Source: Otis tarda (Eukaryota > Chordata > Aves > Otidiformes > Otididae). Taken from it: a DNA stretch of 64,000 nucleotides. Shown one piece after another: positions 27,804 through 42,983 of the stretch. The notes under the pieces were generated by a model. It had not been told where the DNA came from, searched no databases, and saw nothing but the letters and a program-made list of their open reading frames with translations. Where the stretch lies: contig CM048553.1 in NCBI GenBank assembly GCA_026413225.1, positions 16,182,501 to 16,246,500 of the forward strand, read 5' to 3'. The position numbers were made by a program, and so were the translations under genes. Within the stretch, counting starts at the first letter, position 1; each line of letters opens with the position of its first letter.

Positions 27804-29949
27804 TTACAGCTCACTTCCATGGATAACAGTGTAAGCCTTTAATAGTGCCTCTTGCCATACCTAATATATTTTGTTGGCTGTGCTATTTATTAACGTAACA
27901 ATAGCATGTGGCCACCTGGAATCAGAAACTGCAAAACTAATACCAATGACATTTATTTCTAAATGTGAATACCTTGATTCTGAAACCCTGAATTACCAAA
28001 CTGGAGTCTGAACAGCTTTTTGCCACCAGCTAAATGCCAAACATTTTGCCTGGAAATGAGCTGCAAAACAGATGGTCAGACATCTTTGCATTAGTTTGCT
28101 TACTGGTTTGTTTCATCTATCACAATCACATTTCAAATAGTCCTTGTTTGGGGTTTTTTTGAGGGTGTTTTTTTTTTCTTTTTCTTTTCTGAGCATAAAG
28201 CTACAGAAATACCCTTTATGGGGTTTTTCCCAAACTCCTACACCTTGTAAGCTTTGGGCAAAAACTGCATTTTTTTCCCAAGCTTCTCATATTGGTTACA
28301 CAGGGGGCTGGATCTATGGTAGCACTAACGATAAGAAATTCTCCTCTGAATAGAACTTTTTCCTTCTTTTTCCTCTCCCTTAACATCCATTAACTTTCCA
28401 AACCATGCCTGACAGTTGCCTGCTTTCTACACTGAAAAACTGTTACAGCTTAGGGTATCAAAACCACTGCTCAGCATTTAAAATGAATTCCTTATGGGTC
28501 CTTTTAAGAAGCTACTCCTCAGGAAACGCTTCAAACCTACCCAAAAACTGTTTGGCTCATTTCAAGCTGCTTCACTTGACTAAACAGCTCTACTAAAGCG
28601 CAGACCATATAGGCTTTAAATGGTCCCTTATCACATAACTGCTGCTTTGGTGGTTCATATAGCTACTGGAAAATAATGACCAGCTGTCCAGACTCCAATA
28701 GACACCACAGCAGGGGTCTTTCTTTACCAAAAATTGCTTGATATATCTCAAAGGAAAGCACTGACAGATATGATAATGTCATAAGCAATTAATCCAGTTA
28801 CAGGACAAGAGATGCCTATCACTTACCAAGACTGTCGTTGATTATTTTTTATCTTGATTCCATGGCAGCAGGAACTTGATGCTGTTACTTGTCGGCAAGG
28901 AAACTACCAAAATACTGAAATTATAAGCAACAGGTTTGGTTTTTTACTTTAAAAACAACATACATTTTCCTGACCTGTTCAAAGTAATGAGAAAGTATTT
29001 AACTAGCTCAAAGAAACCCCCATCACAAAACCCAGTTATTTAATAGCAATGTCCCTGTCCCTAGCCCCTCACACACAAATACAATACAATTCTACATGAT
29101 TACTACAGGCCTGTTCTGGGTCATTATTGACTTTACTGAAAATGGTACAAGTTTAACTCCTGAGCACCATCCTAAAACAAAATCAAGGCCAAATTTCATA
29201 TTTGTGGATTCGGTACATTCATGACATTTAGCAGTTTATGCAGATCTTTGACACTTGCATAGCTGGCAGAAGCTTTTTCCTACTTCACCACAAACCAGGT
29301 TTAGACCACTGCTAGAGCTCAACACCCCAGTAAGGTTGGCAGGGGGGAAGACTGAGGAGAAGAAGAAAGAAAGGGAAAAAACTTTACACAGTTCCGGAAC
29401 TGGTAAGATCCGCTTGGGGCCCAAACCCAAAAAGCATTCACAATTCATTTTCTTTGCAATATAAACAGAAAACAGTGAAAGAGCATAGCAAGAATGCAAG
29501 AACTGGGAGAAAAGAAAAAGACAAAAAAGACACAAGAAACTGTTTAGTTAACTCAAGAGAACATTTGGGATGAAATGCATGCAGCCTGGTCTCAACTTGA
29601 GTTTAGTTCTTCTAGTGTAGATCACAGATTCCCACACCCCCACCCCCCCCATACCCGATCAACATTGCAATGCCGGAGTTATACCAACAGACTGCTCGCC
29701 CTGAATCAGTTCAACTACTGTTACACACTACTGCAACAAGAACAATCACATCCCCCAAAAGAAGGAATAAGTCTAACCAATTTACAAACACCAAAACATT
29801 TTCCTATCATGCATGTCCCCACATGATAGAACAAATATGTTAAAATCCCTACAACATCCATAACTTGAAGATATTTTTGGTTTATACTGTTGAAAGCATA
29901 AATTTTTAGCTGAGAAGGTAAAAGAACACTCTCCCAAAACTGAGAGGGG

Positions 29950-29953
29950 AAAA

Positions 29954-29988
<35 letters not shown>
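29950..29988. repeat. A13 followed by (TA)13
   Basis: Thirteen A are followed by 13 TA units. It is likely a length-variable microsatellite. Confidence 0.95.
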
Positions 29989-29992
<4 letters not shown>

Positions 29993-32548
29993 AGGATACA
30001 CTTCCTTTGGAGATTCCAACTTAAACAAGATGTATTTGTGGAAAGCCTATGGCACATATTGTGCGTGCTAGACTAGACCTTAAGTAAGTCTGTTCTTTTC
30101 GAGAGTTTATCAAGTTAGGAAAGAACCAGATTTCCTGAATCAAAGTAACTATAACTCTGTTGCTTGTGACAAAGTAATCTGTAGATGCGAACCAACAACT
30201 GAGATTGTAACTCTTCACCGACTTCTGCAAAGAGCTACGTTCTTGTCCTCGTTCTACACTGAACGGAATTGCACTGCATGTGGATGTTCCTCACCAGGTA
30301 ACTTCCTCCCCAAAAAACTCTGTTCTGTTTCATTTACAGGAGGATGTTATTAAGTAAAATTATGAAATATTACATGTTCATACCCAGTAGAGCAGATATC
30401 GGTTGATCCATGGGGAGTAATCTCTTACAGTATTACTGTCACCAAGTGGAGTCCCCCAGACAACTCCCGCACAACACAGAAAGTAGACAGGCTCCTGGGG
30501 CTGGCAGCATTTCAAAGCTGATCCTGGCCAACACCAGTGCCACTTGCCAGCTGTGCAGCAAGGGTCAGGTTGGGCTGCGCTTCCAGAAGACCAGGCACCT
30601 TAGGTATGCTGAAGAAGGGGGTACATAACCAAAGAGCACACACTCAGCAGAAAACCAGCTCTGAGGAAAAGCAAACGCGTTGGATCTGCTGCACTTCAAG
30701 TTATGTCCATTTTATACTGGCTACCAACAGCACTACCAAGAGCCTATAGAAGAGCGCATTCAGGTGAGGAATGGGAAAAAGATGATGATTTCACATTGTC
30801 GTCATCACTTTGCAAAATAGCTGGCAGCTACAGAGTTGCAAGAACACTGGCTACCAGCGTAGTCCCTTTCTCCTTACTGACCCATTTGAAGCACAGCGAC
30901 TGCTTTTCTTCCCTTTTGGAAGATCCAGTCTCTAACTGATGGGGACGTGGGCAGGGGTGGGGCAGGGGTGGTGCATGGGGGTAGTGTTTGCTTTAAAATC
31001 AAAACTACTAGAACTGTACAGTGCTATAAAAAGTGAAAAAGCAGCCTTTCTTGGCAGTGACAAAGGTTTAAGGCGCATTAGCACATGAGCAAGTATCAAA
31101 CAGTCACCTTCATCATTTATTCCACTCAAACAGCGGCAAAGAACTGCAGTAGCAGCAATGCATGTTTTCCCCTTCCGCCCTAGTCAACAGCACGTCATGG
31201 TTAAAGTTGGCTTTAAAAGAATAACTTCTCAGACAACTTGGGGCGGGGGGAGGAATCTTGTAACAGAAGGATGTTAATAGTACGCTCACTCCTTGATGAG
31301 TTTTTAGCAAGCAACAACGGTAGAAATACATTGTACAGTGGGAATATCTATTTTTCTTCCCAATACAACAATCTGCTTGAAAGAAATCTGGGATACCAGG
31401 TGTAGACCAAGAGTATCTCCAGCTTACTGTGGGCAGTCTGCTGCACATGTGACTGAGAAAGCAAATCTGGCAGCATCCAGCCCCTAGAGAAAGTATGGTC
31501 AGGTGCATTAATCAAAAGCCAGAGGTCTGATATTTGAAAACATAAGTAATGCAAATAGTCTACAGTTCTACCTGAGCAGAATTTTTACTTGCTGTTCTCC
31601 TGATATAACCCCAAGAATCCAGACATTCTACAACCCTTTACACATCACACACAACTCAATAGTGGAAGTGGTGTAAGAATCAGCTAGTAATTCTCTTCCC
31701 AATTTGCCTGTTGGGCCAAATAGCGACCTCATAACATCTCCTAGATTTCCCCAGTACTACCTGTGGAAAGCCCTCACAGATACCAATGCTACTCACCAAC
31801 TCTTTCACAGCAATGTACTTTTGCCATGGGAGAGGGATGCAGGCATAATCATTTTAAGCAAAGACAGAGTATAAGACATACGGTCAAGTTACCATCTAAC
31901 AGAATATTTAGGAAAAAGGTTGCATATATTCTCCAAACTTAGAGATGCATTGCATGCATGTTATCTTAACTAAGTAAAGAAAAACTTACTCAATTTTTTT
32001 TTTCAACTTTTCTTAAGCAACTAGTATTTAGAAAAGTTCCTCAGAACATAAATACTGTAAATTTTGTAATTCATTCACAAATCTAAATAACTGTGTTCTC
32101 TCTATCCCTAGTTAAGAAACAGATACCAGCATGACGATCTAGTTTGATATACTGAGTAGCACAGATCACAGAAGTTTCACTCACCAACTTGAGAAGTCCA
32201 CACCTCTGGTTAATCTGGAACCTACTATTTAGACGGGCTTTTTAAGCCCATTTGAGATATTCACTCAGGGACATAACAAGCCAGCTTTTGGTAAATTCCC
32301 CAATTTTAACTGTCTTTTAAGATCTGGCATGTCAAAGCAGAAGCTATGCTAAAAGCAACTACTGAGAAGCAATATAGGCCTACCTTTGCCTGCTAGAACT
32401 ACCCATCTTCAGTTTCCACACCTTCCTTTGAGCTATGAAATTTACACCACTTCCTACCCTTCTTTCAGGTAAACTCAAACTATGTTTCTTTATTCTCAAC
32501 ACTAATAGTTTTTACTGCAATTTTAACGTAGCATTTTTTGGTAGTGTG

Positions 32549-32597
32549 GTTTTGTTTTTTTTTGTTGTTGTTGTTTGGTTGGTTGGTTTTGGTTTTC
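32549..32597 (+). repeat. T/G-rich tract with TTG and GGTT units
   Basis: A run of T leads into GTT trinucleotides and then GGTT repeats. It is a reverse-orientation version of the A/C tracts. Confidence 0.85.
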
Positions 32598-34160
32598 TTA
32601 TGAACACAGACACACTCTCCCCTGTACATCATGCTACGTGGCAACCATTCTGAAGAGCTGGCACAAGAAGCAGACATGATATTCTAGCTCCAGTCTTCAC
32701 CAGTGACATACACAACTGCAGCATTACTTCCGTGCGATTTTCCTGCAAATAAGGAGCTATTTCGGAGAGTCCTGGAAGCTCACAGTAAGTTAGCCATCAC
32801 GAACCTCAACATCTTCCAGGATCACTCTAAAGTATACACACCGTAACAGCAGTGAGCAATGACAGCCTGAAGAAGTTCCCAGTGATTTCTGTAATTACAT
32901 GCTAGCTGAAGCTAGCCATTCATGACTGAGATCTCCAAAAGGTCAGTATGAAAAGTTAGAGAGGATTCCTTCTGAGCAGATAATCTAACTTATTTACTGT
33001 TACATATTGGACAAATTCTTTTCAGGCCACAAGTTTCTTTAATATTACATTTCATAAGTCTCGCTATCAAACACGTGGATTTGAATTCTTCAAAAGGATA
33101 TTTGGAACAGCTAAAAATATGTTTTAGAAAAAAAAGGTATTTTCTAAAGACTTCTTAAAATTTACACTAACATAAAAGGATCAAAAGAAAGCATTGCATA
33201 GACCATTTTTGCTCAAACATCGTATTTTCAGACTATTGAAGGAATGTGGTGACTTTTAATAGATCTTCTTGTGTAACTATTTCTGTAGAAATAAAAATCT
33301 CTTAGATTAATGTACTGCTTAGTCCATTAAACTAGTTCTTTTCAGTGGCAATTTGTAGAAATTAATATAAGACTTCTAATACAGTTGTGCAGATAGACTT
33401 AGCTCCTCTGTAGTTTTAAATCACCTGACAATTCTCAAGTAAAAGCCATGACACAAGAAACAGATACAAACCGCTGTTTCAAAGTAGACAAATACTACTC
33501 TGATACAGTTATGGGAAGGAAGAGAAGGAAGCACAAATATACTTGTCAGGCTGCATAAATTTGTATCTGCTGAACAAGACACTGAAACAAAACCAGCATG
33601 AAGTTTGAGAGATGGGAGTTACAGTTCCCTCTTAGTCTCCTCCTGAGAAATCTACACCTGAAGGGATGGTTCAAACAGTCCCATCACATCACCTCAGAAT
33701 TTGAGATTTTACAAGAGACAGTTGGCAGCTGAATTCCTACAGGAGATATACTGTGTGTTTCACCAGTCCACTAATTTGTTGCAATGGTGAAAACCTACTC
33801 CTGCTCTAACATAAGTATCTTCATCTCCATAAAGTCCAAAAGACTGTAAAAAACCTGATGTACAGTATGAACATTAAAAGATGGAGCAATTTCAGCTAGA
33901 GCCTCGCACAATGTGAGAGACTTAAGTCATCCATTCGTGTAAGCACCATTCTTCAGGTTCCTGTCTGTGTCTCCCCCGTCCCCAGTCACTTCACTAATTA
34001 AGCACAGAATGTGTCCTGTGGTTAGTGAGCTCTCTCAATATTGAGGATATAGCAAAATCCAAGTTGTCTGCATATGCAGAGAGAGATGCTCTCTGGCTAT
34101 GAAGAAGCCTTTAAAACGAAGGTATTAATATAACAGGAAGAAAGAACAAGGGAGTAAAAA

Positions 34161-34182
34161 AAGAGTCAAAAAATTGACTCTT
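34161..34182. repeat. Perfect hairpin, 9-bp arms, 4-nt loop
   Basis: AAGAGTCAA at 34161-34169 and TTGACTCTT at 34174-34182 are exact reverse complements around an AAAA loop (TTTT in the ZEB1 sense strand). The arms contain TGACTC, an AP-1-like site (TGASTCA lacks its last base), on each strand. Confidence 0.85.
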
Positions 34183-34253
34183 CCTTCTAACCAGCAATTA
34201 CTCTAACCACGTTGAACTCAAGGCCATTGCACTGAAAAATTCACTGCTATTAA

Positions 34254-34269
34254 AAATATATATATATAA
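34254..34269. repeat. Short TA repeat
   Basis: About seven TA units lie in AT-rich DNA. Confidence 0.8.
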
Positions 34270-36451
34270 TCTCAGTTCTTCATAGTGGCATCTTGCACTT
34301 CAAAGCGGCTTTTCCCATTACCAAACCTCCTCGCTCCAACGTCTCACACATCAGTTTCACTTGTGATCATCAATTCAGTACAAAAGCTCTATTTAAGCAA
34401 TCAACAGAAATTAACATTTTACATTAAAAGCTAGTTGTGATCAACTCTGATAGCACATGCAACTGAATAAGAGAAAATAGAACAATTTCATTGCTGTTTC
34501 CTAACAAAACTTCAAGATCGCATACTGTTTGCAAGCAGCTCATTCATTTCCCGTTATGAGATAGCAGAAACCTCACTTGAGTCAGATGGGTCCAGCGACA
34601 GCTCAACACCAAGATGTTCTGAAGGGAGGTGCACAGGGCAGGCAGGATGCCTGCTTCTCAGCTGAACTGAGATACCAGTCTATGCATACCAGAGAATTGA
34701 GAGATACTTAAGATCAGGCTGTTACAGAAAGAATTGAGACAGGTACTACTTTCAAAATGTAGCTTTTAGCACTCAGGAATTTCAACCAGGATTATAATTT
34801 TCGAAAGAAAGTAACACAGGAGAGGACTCAAGGGGAGTTTTAATAGCAAAAAAGAACATCAAGCAGTTTTTCAACTGTTAGAGATAAAAACAGCATTAGG
34901 GTGAGATGCAGCTTGTACATAACAAAACCTAGAGCTAGGAATTTATATATCAGCTAGCTACCTGAGTTCCTATTATGATCAATGGTATCTAAAGAACTAC
35001 TCTGCTCATGCTAAAGCAGATACTTATGTTCAGTCAGCTGACCAGCTCTCCAGGTCCACTGACTAGATCTCTGCAGACTATAATGGGAGCATAGGCAATG
35101 AGCTCACACCCTGGCATCTAAATTTAGGTGCTCACGTCTGTGAGCCAGCCCTACAGTTTATACAGCCAGCGTACCTAGGCATGCTGATAGGCCAAACATA
35201 CACATGCTGTAAGCAACTGCTGGGAGAACGGTCCTTTAAAAAACCCTTTTCTGAACACGGACTTGTGAGAAAACGAGAGTCAGTATAATGAGAAACCCTG
35301 CTAATAGAGCACAAGTTGAACTCCTCAACTAAGTTCCATAAAAGTTTCAGTATGCGTGAAAAGGAAATGGTTTCTAGATAGAGATAAGGAGGGAGAGATT
35401 CTGCCCTACAAAAGTTGTCTTCAAAACAGCAACACATCTGTACCATTTCCAGCACATAACTGGTCAGGAAAAATACCCCTGATGAACTGTGTGAGCAGGG
35501 AAGAGCTGACAAGGATTTCTCTTTTTAATATGTAAGCATTACAGTTGTGCCACATTTTTCACTAGTTGCTATATATGCACATAGCACTGGACTTACAAAG
35601 TAGAAAACTAAATAAATTAAGGCAGGAGAATTTGAGTTAGGGCATGGTCAGACACTGTAACATGACAACAGAGTATCACTTCCCTGAATTGCTGTAAATT
35701 GACCACTTGTTCTTAACCTGTTCCAATTGTGAGATAAAATAAACACAGAGGATATTCTCTGCATCCTACGCTTTCCATAGATCTACTTGTTGACAGAGCC
35801 AAGGACCACATGAATTGCTTGCCCATAGAATAACGCCGGGACCACGTGTTCAACAATTACGCAGGCTAACATCCTTCACTCTCTCAGTCCCTCAGTATCA
35901 CACCGTTGCAGAAAAGGACAGAAGAGCAAAAGCCTAGGCTATGTTCTTGATCCTTGAGATGACAACAGTTGGCCTATTCAGGTGCTCATCTGTACCCAGC
36001 TTTTTTGGTGACCAGGATTCTCCAGGGTAGAGGACAACCAACATCTCTCTAATTCATTAGTTCTTTCGCCTTTTGGTTGCCTGCCAGCTTAACCAGGAAT
36101 GATTTTCAGTCAAGTACCAGGATATAAAAGCATAGATTCAAGTAACAGTTGCAGGGAGATTTGAATGAAATATTGCTGTAAACAAAATGACATTGATTCT
36201 GCATTATTCTGTCTTATTGAAGTCTCACAAAAGCTGTCATTTCCACACTTTCAGTAAGATTCCATCATGAGCACCAGAGCTAACGCTTTCCCTAAAGCTT
36301 CGCTTACTGGAATTTTATTTCCTTCATCTAATACTCTGTCAAGTCATTCCCAGTAGTAACCTTTCTGTTGTTCTGCCTGAGCACACAAACTTGTAAGTAT
36401 TTTGATTGCCCTGTATTACCTCTTAGCTACTCTGACAGGATTGGCTCCAAG

Positions 36452-36500
36452 AAAAAAAAAACAAAACACAAAACCAACCAACAAATAAAAACCCCAGAAA
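36452..36500 (+). repeat. A/C-rich tract
   Basis: A10 leads into ACAAAACAC, CCAACC and AAAACCCC units. Confidence 0.8.
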
Positions 36501-39500
36501 ACAATTCCACAATACTAGCAGCACAGAGCTCTACTGAGTCTTCAGTAGTTGCTACTTAAATAGGATCAGTTTTAAATGAACTGGTGAGGTAAGTTCTAGT
36601 TTTCCTTTTGGAACTAAGTATTCTGCAACACAACCAAATGACAATATTTAGCTAAAGCTCAAAGTAGAACAAAAACCTTGGGGCTGTCAGTAGCCAGACG
36701 TGCCAGAGGGCTCAACTCCACTGTCCCCCAGACAGAGGGAAACCTGGGGCCAAACCCACTTCTTTCACATCTTAAAATGAGACACACATTTTTAAGAGCT
36801 CAAATCTATAGCAGGGCATAGTGGCTTACTGCAAATGTAGATTTCGGTACAGTCTGAAGGAATGCTTTACACCAGTGGGCTCCAGGCCTCAGAAGGCAGG
36901 CTTTCCAGATTAGCAAGAAGATTCTGCAGTGTGGCAGCAAGTTCCAGGGGCGGATGAGCTGAAGGATCCCCACATGGCAGGCTTCTGGTCAGCTATCTGT
37001 CAGGAACTGTGGCTTTGAATGCGCTTCTGCCTGTTCATTTACAGTCTAAACCATTCCAAATTAGACAGACTTTAAGCACATTAGAATTCATTTATTCCCC
37101 CAGGCACTTGCATTTAGGACAGTAAGAGAAATGTAAGATCGGACACGTTAAGTTTACATTTCTGAATTGTCAGCTGTTGGTATTACTGAAGTATATAGCT
37201 GCGTCTTTAAAATAAACTGCATTTGTGATCACCTGTGAAATTAGATCAGCAGCACATAGCTAAATTGTTTTGCTGTTTCTCTGATGGAGTTTTTGCATTG
37301 CTTAATTTCTAAAAACAAGAGCACTGTTACCTCCTTAGCAGTCATATTACTTAAAAGACATGCTGCTTAATTGCAGGTTTGACTGGCTGCTCCCTGTTCT
37401 GCCACTAATTTACTCCCTTGCTTCACCTCTCTATTGCATGTCTTCCCACCTGAAGCTGGCAGAAGGAGAACAGTTATTTTGACCTTCTTGGACGACCCTA
37501 AGAGCAACTAGGTATGAAACAGCAGGTTTGTTTCCTTCAACATTTCTCCTCCATTTCAGCCTTTTCACTTCACAGCTGGTAGAGCTGCTTCCCCAAATCC
37601 CACCTTCACACTACTAGAAGTTAAAAAAAGCCCCAGGAGAACACAGGAGATTTGGCAGGCAATAGACTAGCCATAGGAGCATTAGTTACTAGAAAACCTC
37701 CCTTAACATCTCAAGACTGAAACAGTCTTGAAAAGGAGAACATAAAGAAAAGAGAAACTCTTACACAGCGTGTAGTTTCATAGCCTGACAGAAGAGGAGG
37801 GAGGCAGAAATAAGAGAAGAGAAGCTGCCATTATATAACAGTATAAGTGGCATTTTAAGAAAGGAAGGTTTGATTTACCAATTAAAAAAAATCCTGGATA
37901 TTGCAGAAGTGAACATTTGACTGTTGCCTTTTAGTTCTGAGTAATACAAACAAAGAATTTTCTGGTATTATTTACAAGTACCCAAGATTAGTAGATGAGA
38001 GCTCATAAACAGCTCTGAAAAACATGTATCAGTTTCACTCAACTGTGGCGGAATTGTTTAGAGTTTTGCTATACTGTGGAACAGTAAACATTGTGGCACA
38101 CTTTTGTAGGCGGATATTCTAGAGATAGCTTTCTAGTTTACAGCCTGTAAGAGTACGGGAGTTTTAAGATGCAAGTTCTTGCTGTCATTAATGTTATACA
38201 ATTAAACCAAGCATTCACCAAAGACACTAGAGTCAGAAACGTAGGCTTCTGGATGCAGGTTGGTCATACTCAGGTACATGAGCTCAGCATCCAAAGTAGA
38301 GTATCACAGGTTGCAATGGGAATGGGAAGGATAAACAATTGGGGGGAACCCACACAGAAAAGCCCACCTTGCTGCTCAGCCTGTCTGAGATTCTGAGCAA
38401 AATTATCTTGACAGTGTTCACAAAAGCACTTATTCCTTAAAGCACCAAGAGATGATGATGGCGGCAGTAGGTTCCCCAGAATCACTCTCCTAGAGCAGTT
38501 ATTGGTAGCACTAAGCAGACTGGAGGCTGAAAATGTCTCTCTCCACCACACACAAAACTTGAAAGGATGCAGCTAACAAGGAATGAAAGCCATTACTGAA
38601 ACCCTATCAGACTGCTTCCTAACCCCAAATACCTTCTCTGCCCTCCTGCCAGTGGCTACTGCCTCCATAGCACAGTCAGCTAACGCGGGCACAGGTCCAG
38701 GGCTTCACTACTTCATTTTAAAATGACTCTGCTGGGCTGGAGCCTGTTAGTTCCACCTCATGTGCTGGGCTGTGACCTGTGAGGCTGAGGACTCCTTAAC
38801 TTGCTTCTGCGATGGAAGCAGGAGCCTGGTGTTTGTGTTCAGCACAGGAGCAGGGCAGCTGCCCCTCTTCAGCCACCCCAGCTCACCCCAGTTGGGTGAG
38901 AGATGCGGAACCCTGCTCTCCCCAGAGCACTTGCTCTGCTCTCTTCTGAGGCAGACTGAAATAACTCAGTTCTCCTTTAAAAAAAACAAACCCAAAAAGC
39001 ATCCAGCTCATCAGCAAGTCTTTGTGTGAAAGTGTTTTAAATCTGAAAATTGGGTGCTGAGTGAAGCATATTTATTTTCAAGCGTAATGAACAGGTTTTT
39101 AAGCACTTATCCACTAAGCTATGAAAAGAGAAAGTAAACAGTGAAATGTGTGGAAGAAGCTGAAGGGAACTGCAGATTTAACACTGAGAACATCAAGTTT
39201 CAAAGTCTAGTTTAAAAATAAAGTAGTACACTTATGCTTTCAGAATGACTCTTAAGAGGTTTAGTAAAAAAAAAAAAGTTATCTCCTTGTTGCTTAATGT
39301 TGCTTTTAATCTCTGAAGTTAATGAGGGCGAGTTATTTCCTAGTTTGGAAGCACTTAAAAACAGTAAAACCCCCTCCTTACTTAAAAATAAACTTTGTAA
39401 AGTTTGATTAAACCGAAAAATCTCAAACAAGTGCACACGTCAGGTGGAAAATACTGGCCGAAGTGTCAGATTAGGAAGTGCTCAGCCTGCGAGGTGCGGG

Positions 39501-42500
39501 GTTCAGGAACGTGTTAAGCTGTTTTGGGCAAAGCCTCAGAAGGCGCAGGGTAAATCTACACAAGCTGAAAACCCACAAGTCTGAGAGAAATTTCCCACAA
39601 GCCTTGTGTGAAAGACTGCCTCCTTACACTCAAGTCTTTGAATAGTGCTTTTCTTCTGAAACAAAGTGTATGAGGTACAGCGAACAAACTGTAAAGGTAA
39701 CTAGGCCTTTTGTCATCTAGTTCCTCCACCCACTTGTACTTTCCTGCACAATAGCTCGTTTACTGATTCAGACCACTCCAGCCCCACACAGAAACAATCC
39801 TGTATTGTGAAGTGAATCCACCACAGGAGTAAAATCTAAAAATACTGCAAAAAGTCTATAACAATCATTTAGTAGAATTCTACGGTTCTTCCCTTAGAGA
39901 CAAAGGCTTTCCCAATTTGAATGGGTAATAACAGACTTAGTCACTCCTTTCTTGCATATGACTAATAGGCTGCAAAAGCAAAAAATACATATGTACCATA
40001 CAGTATATGAAGTCGTTTATCTCATTTAAAAAGATTATTTCCACCAAAGCAAAAGTAGTTGTAGTATAAACATCCATGTTGTTTCCCTTCCCTGTTCTCC
40101 CTGTCCTCTCCGGGGAGAACAAAGCACTATGTAACACACGTGCTACCCAAGACAAGCTATACGTGTGTTTACATCAGTGGATAGGTGCAGGAGCTACAAA
40201 ATAGTGATGGTTAGAACAAATAGCAGATCACATGGATCAACCAGCAACCTGCCTAGTCAGCTGTACATTAACACAAGTAAATCACAGGGGACCAGTCAGG
40301 TTGTTGGGAAAGTCTGGAAGAAACGACGGATAGCCTACCTACACTCTACTTACACTTTCACCTCACAGAGAATAGTTACTCCATCCCCCACAAGCCACTA
40401 TAATAGAATAAAGATAAACGCAGGGATTATGCCAAGTTGACCCCAGGCTTTGTTCTTTCCCTCCAAGCACATTCAGTGAAAAGGTCTAAACACACATCTG
40501 ATTTGACAAGCATTCAGATTCACAAAGAACGTGGTGAAAGTGAAATCATACTTGGGGCATTCATGGGTCCCTATGTCAAAGGTCATTCAGCAGCATTTCA
40601 GCTGCAGCTTGCTAGGATTTAAAATGAACTAGTTTAAACTCTCATCATCACACACACTGACACATAGTTTGTGCTAGCCAAGACTATTTCATAGCATGTT
40701 TAGTTCAGAGACAATATAATTTCTGGTCAAACATCTAAACCTCACAACTGGCACCGTTTCATCTAGAAAAGACTAATAATTTTCCTTTTTAGCCAGATTC
40801 TTGATATCAACTCACATAATTTATCTGCAAAATATTTAATTATTACTAGAAAGAAGGTCTGAACAAAGCATTTATATGCCTTTCTCCTTTAAAAAAAAAA
40901 ACCTGCAGTTTTTTCTACATAACCAGAGGTTAATAAGTTGATTCAAGCAGAAAAAAAAAAGTTACATTTAAATCACTTAGCTAAACCAGAGAGCTCAAAA
41001 AGCTTTATTAAATAACTCCTCATTGATTTTTCTCAGCTTATCAAATATTATTTGAGTATTCCAACCTACATAAAGGATGCTTAAAGAAAATGCATTAGAA
41101 ACTGACTTCAAACAGTAGCAGGCTGGACAGCTTCAGGGCTACGAAAAGTGAGAGCACAGCAACTGAAAACCTGATGAGAAATAACAACAGCACGGGAAAA
41201 CAAATGTATTCTTCCAAAGCCTTTGTGCAGCTCACTCTCAGCTACGGGCAGCACAGCTGTCGATTCAGCAAGCTGCAAGACTGTCACTCCAAAACAGGTC
41301 ACAGTTCAGCAAACAAGTTGTTATTTGTTTTTACTGCAGATGAAGAGATCTGCTCACTAAAAAGCAGCATTTCTGAGGCAGTGTTTTCCTGGGAACAACT
41401 ATATGCCTTTATGTATTACATATAATACAGCATGTAGCATCAGTAGACTTCTTTACCAGAGAAAGTCTCAAACCCCACTTTATTACAGGAGGTGGTTTCA
41501 CATAAGGATGCTGATTTGTCACAGCTGGCAAGCAGACATATTTCTGCCACTTTGTTAGCAACCCAGATTTCCCCAAAGTTGAACAGTAGAACATCAACAT
41601 CTACTACTACCTCTAGTCCCTAATGCAGGGGCATTTTGAGTGCACCTGCCAAAAAGCAGCCTCTATTCCATGAGATTTCCAAAGGCATACAATTTGGTAA
41701 TGACAGATACAGGACCCACAACTGACTGCTGCTCAAGGAAGCAGCAAGGCCCCATTTTTAGTGGGCCATGCACCATTAGCTGACAGGAATTAGTTGCATT
41801 ACATGCTCTCATCTCATACACTCAAACATCAATTTAAATAACCTTTGGGCAGAAGACAGCCTTTATCCTTTTGACAAATGGAAAAAGGAAAATCCTGTCA
41901 AAGAAGCACAAAACGTGCCTGTTCTTTTCGGCTATGGAAATGGGCCCTCTCAGACCTCCAGATGCCCAATATGACTTCTTCATCTGCACCCTTCCCCCAT
42001 GAATAACTAAGAATCCAATTTAAACAGAAAATTGACTTAATCTCAAAGACTGAGTATTTTGTTCCAGAGCCCTCATGCCTAAATGGAAACCCACGTGTAA
42101 CAGGCTTTCTATGACTGTTGTGCTTGCAGAAATGGAGAAAAACATCAAAAATAAGGACACACTTCTAAAGGGTTTGGGACAGGAGATATGACTAAAAAAA
42201 TCCTTGTTCTTCCCCATGTGATGCTATGAGGATGACAACACAGACATCACAAGACAAGGCAGACCTCACTTCTCTCCAGATCCCTTCTGTCCCCCAGTGG
42301 GAACAAAGCACATTGCTTTCCTAAAGCTGGCAGGTCGTGTCCGGGATAGTACAGAAATCCCCCCTATTCTATCATGCTGTGTCAGCAAACAGATTTGCCG
42401 TGTTGGTAGAGTTGCTTACTAGTTTTAGAATATTCTGAGTTTTGTAGATGGCTGTAGTGGCTACCAGATAGTTTACAAATCCATGAGGTAGAGAGGAATA

Positions 42501-42506
42501 AGATTC

Positions 42507-42539
42507 AAAAAAAAAAAAAAAGAAAAAAAAAGAAAAAAA
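42507..42539 (+). repeat. A-rich tract with isolated G
   Basis: Runs of A are broken by single G at two points. Low-complexity purine tract. Confidence 0.9.
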
Positions 42540-42934
42540 GATCAGAGGTATTGATTAGACATTCTCAAGGCAGTAATATCAACATGCTTTTATTTGTGGT
42601 GCTCTCCAGAACACCCTTAAAAATCAAAATGAAATCTCAAGGCAAGCACATGTGAATGAATCTGAAAGATTTCAAACACATGCATCCTCCAAAGCAGAGC
42701 TTGACATTCCTTGTTCTCACACACTACAGGCTGATCTGCTGAGGAGTACATTTCAGTCTCTGCAAGTTACCCAAATTAAAGAGTGCCCGACCGTCACAGA
42801 CAGTGTCCACTGAAGTACTCTGCAACAGTCACATGTGCATTTCTGCAGAACCTAAAACCAAGAAACCCAAACTACCTATTAATACAGCAGAGATAATAAG
42901 CCTTATTTAAAGTCAAAATCATCAATTTGGCTGG

Positions 42935-42983
42935 TTTTTTTTTTTTTTTTTTTTCGGTAGAGGTTCCCCCTCCCCCCCCCCCC
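42935..42983 (+). repeat. T20 then C5-T-C12 pyrimidine tract
   Basis: Twenty T, a short spacer (CGGTAGAGG) and TT, then five C, one T and twelve C. The minus strand has a long G run capable of quadruplex formation. Such runs are error-prone in sequencing. Confidence 0.9.

Noticed and set aside
38640..38970. GC-richer patch with an 89-codon frame, considered as an exon
   Set aside because: No recognisable peptide and no convincing splice-site pair. CpGs are not enriched.
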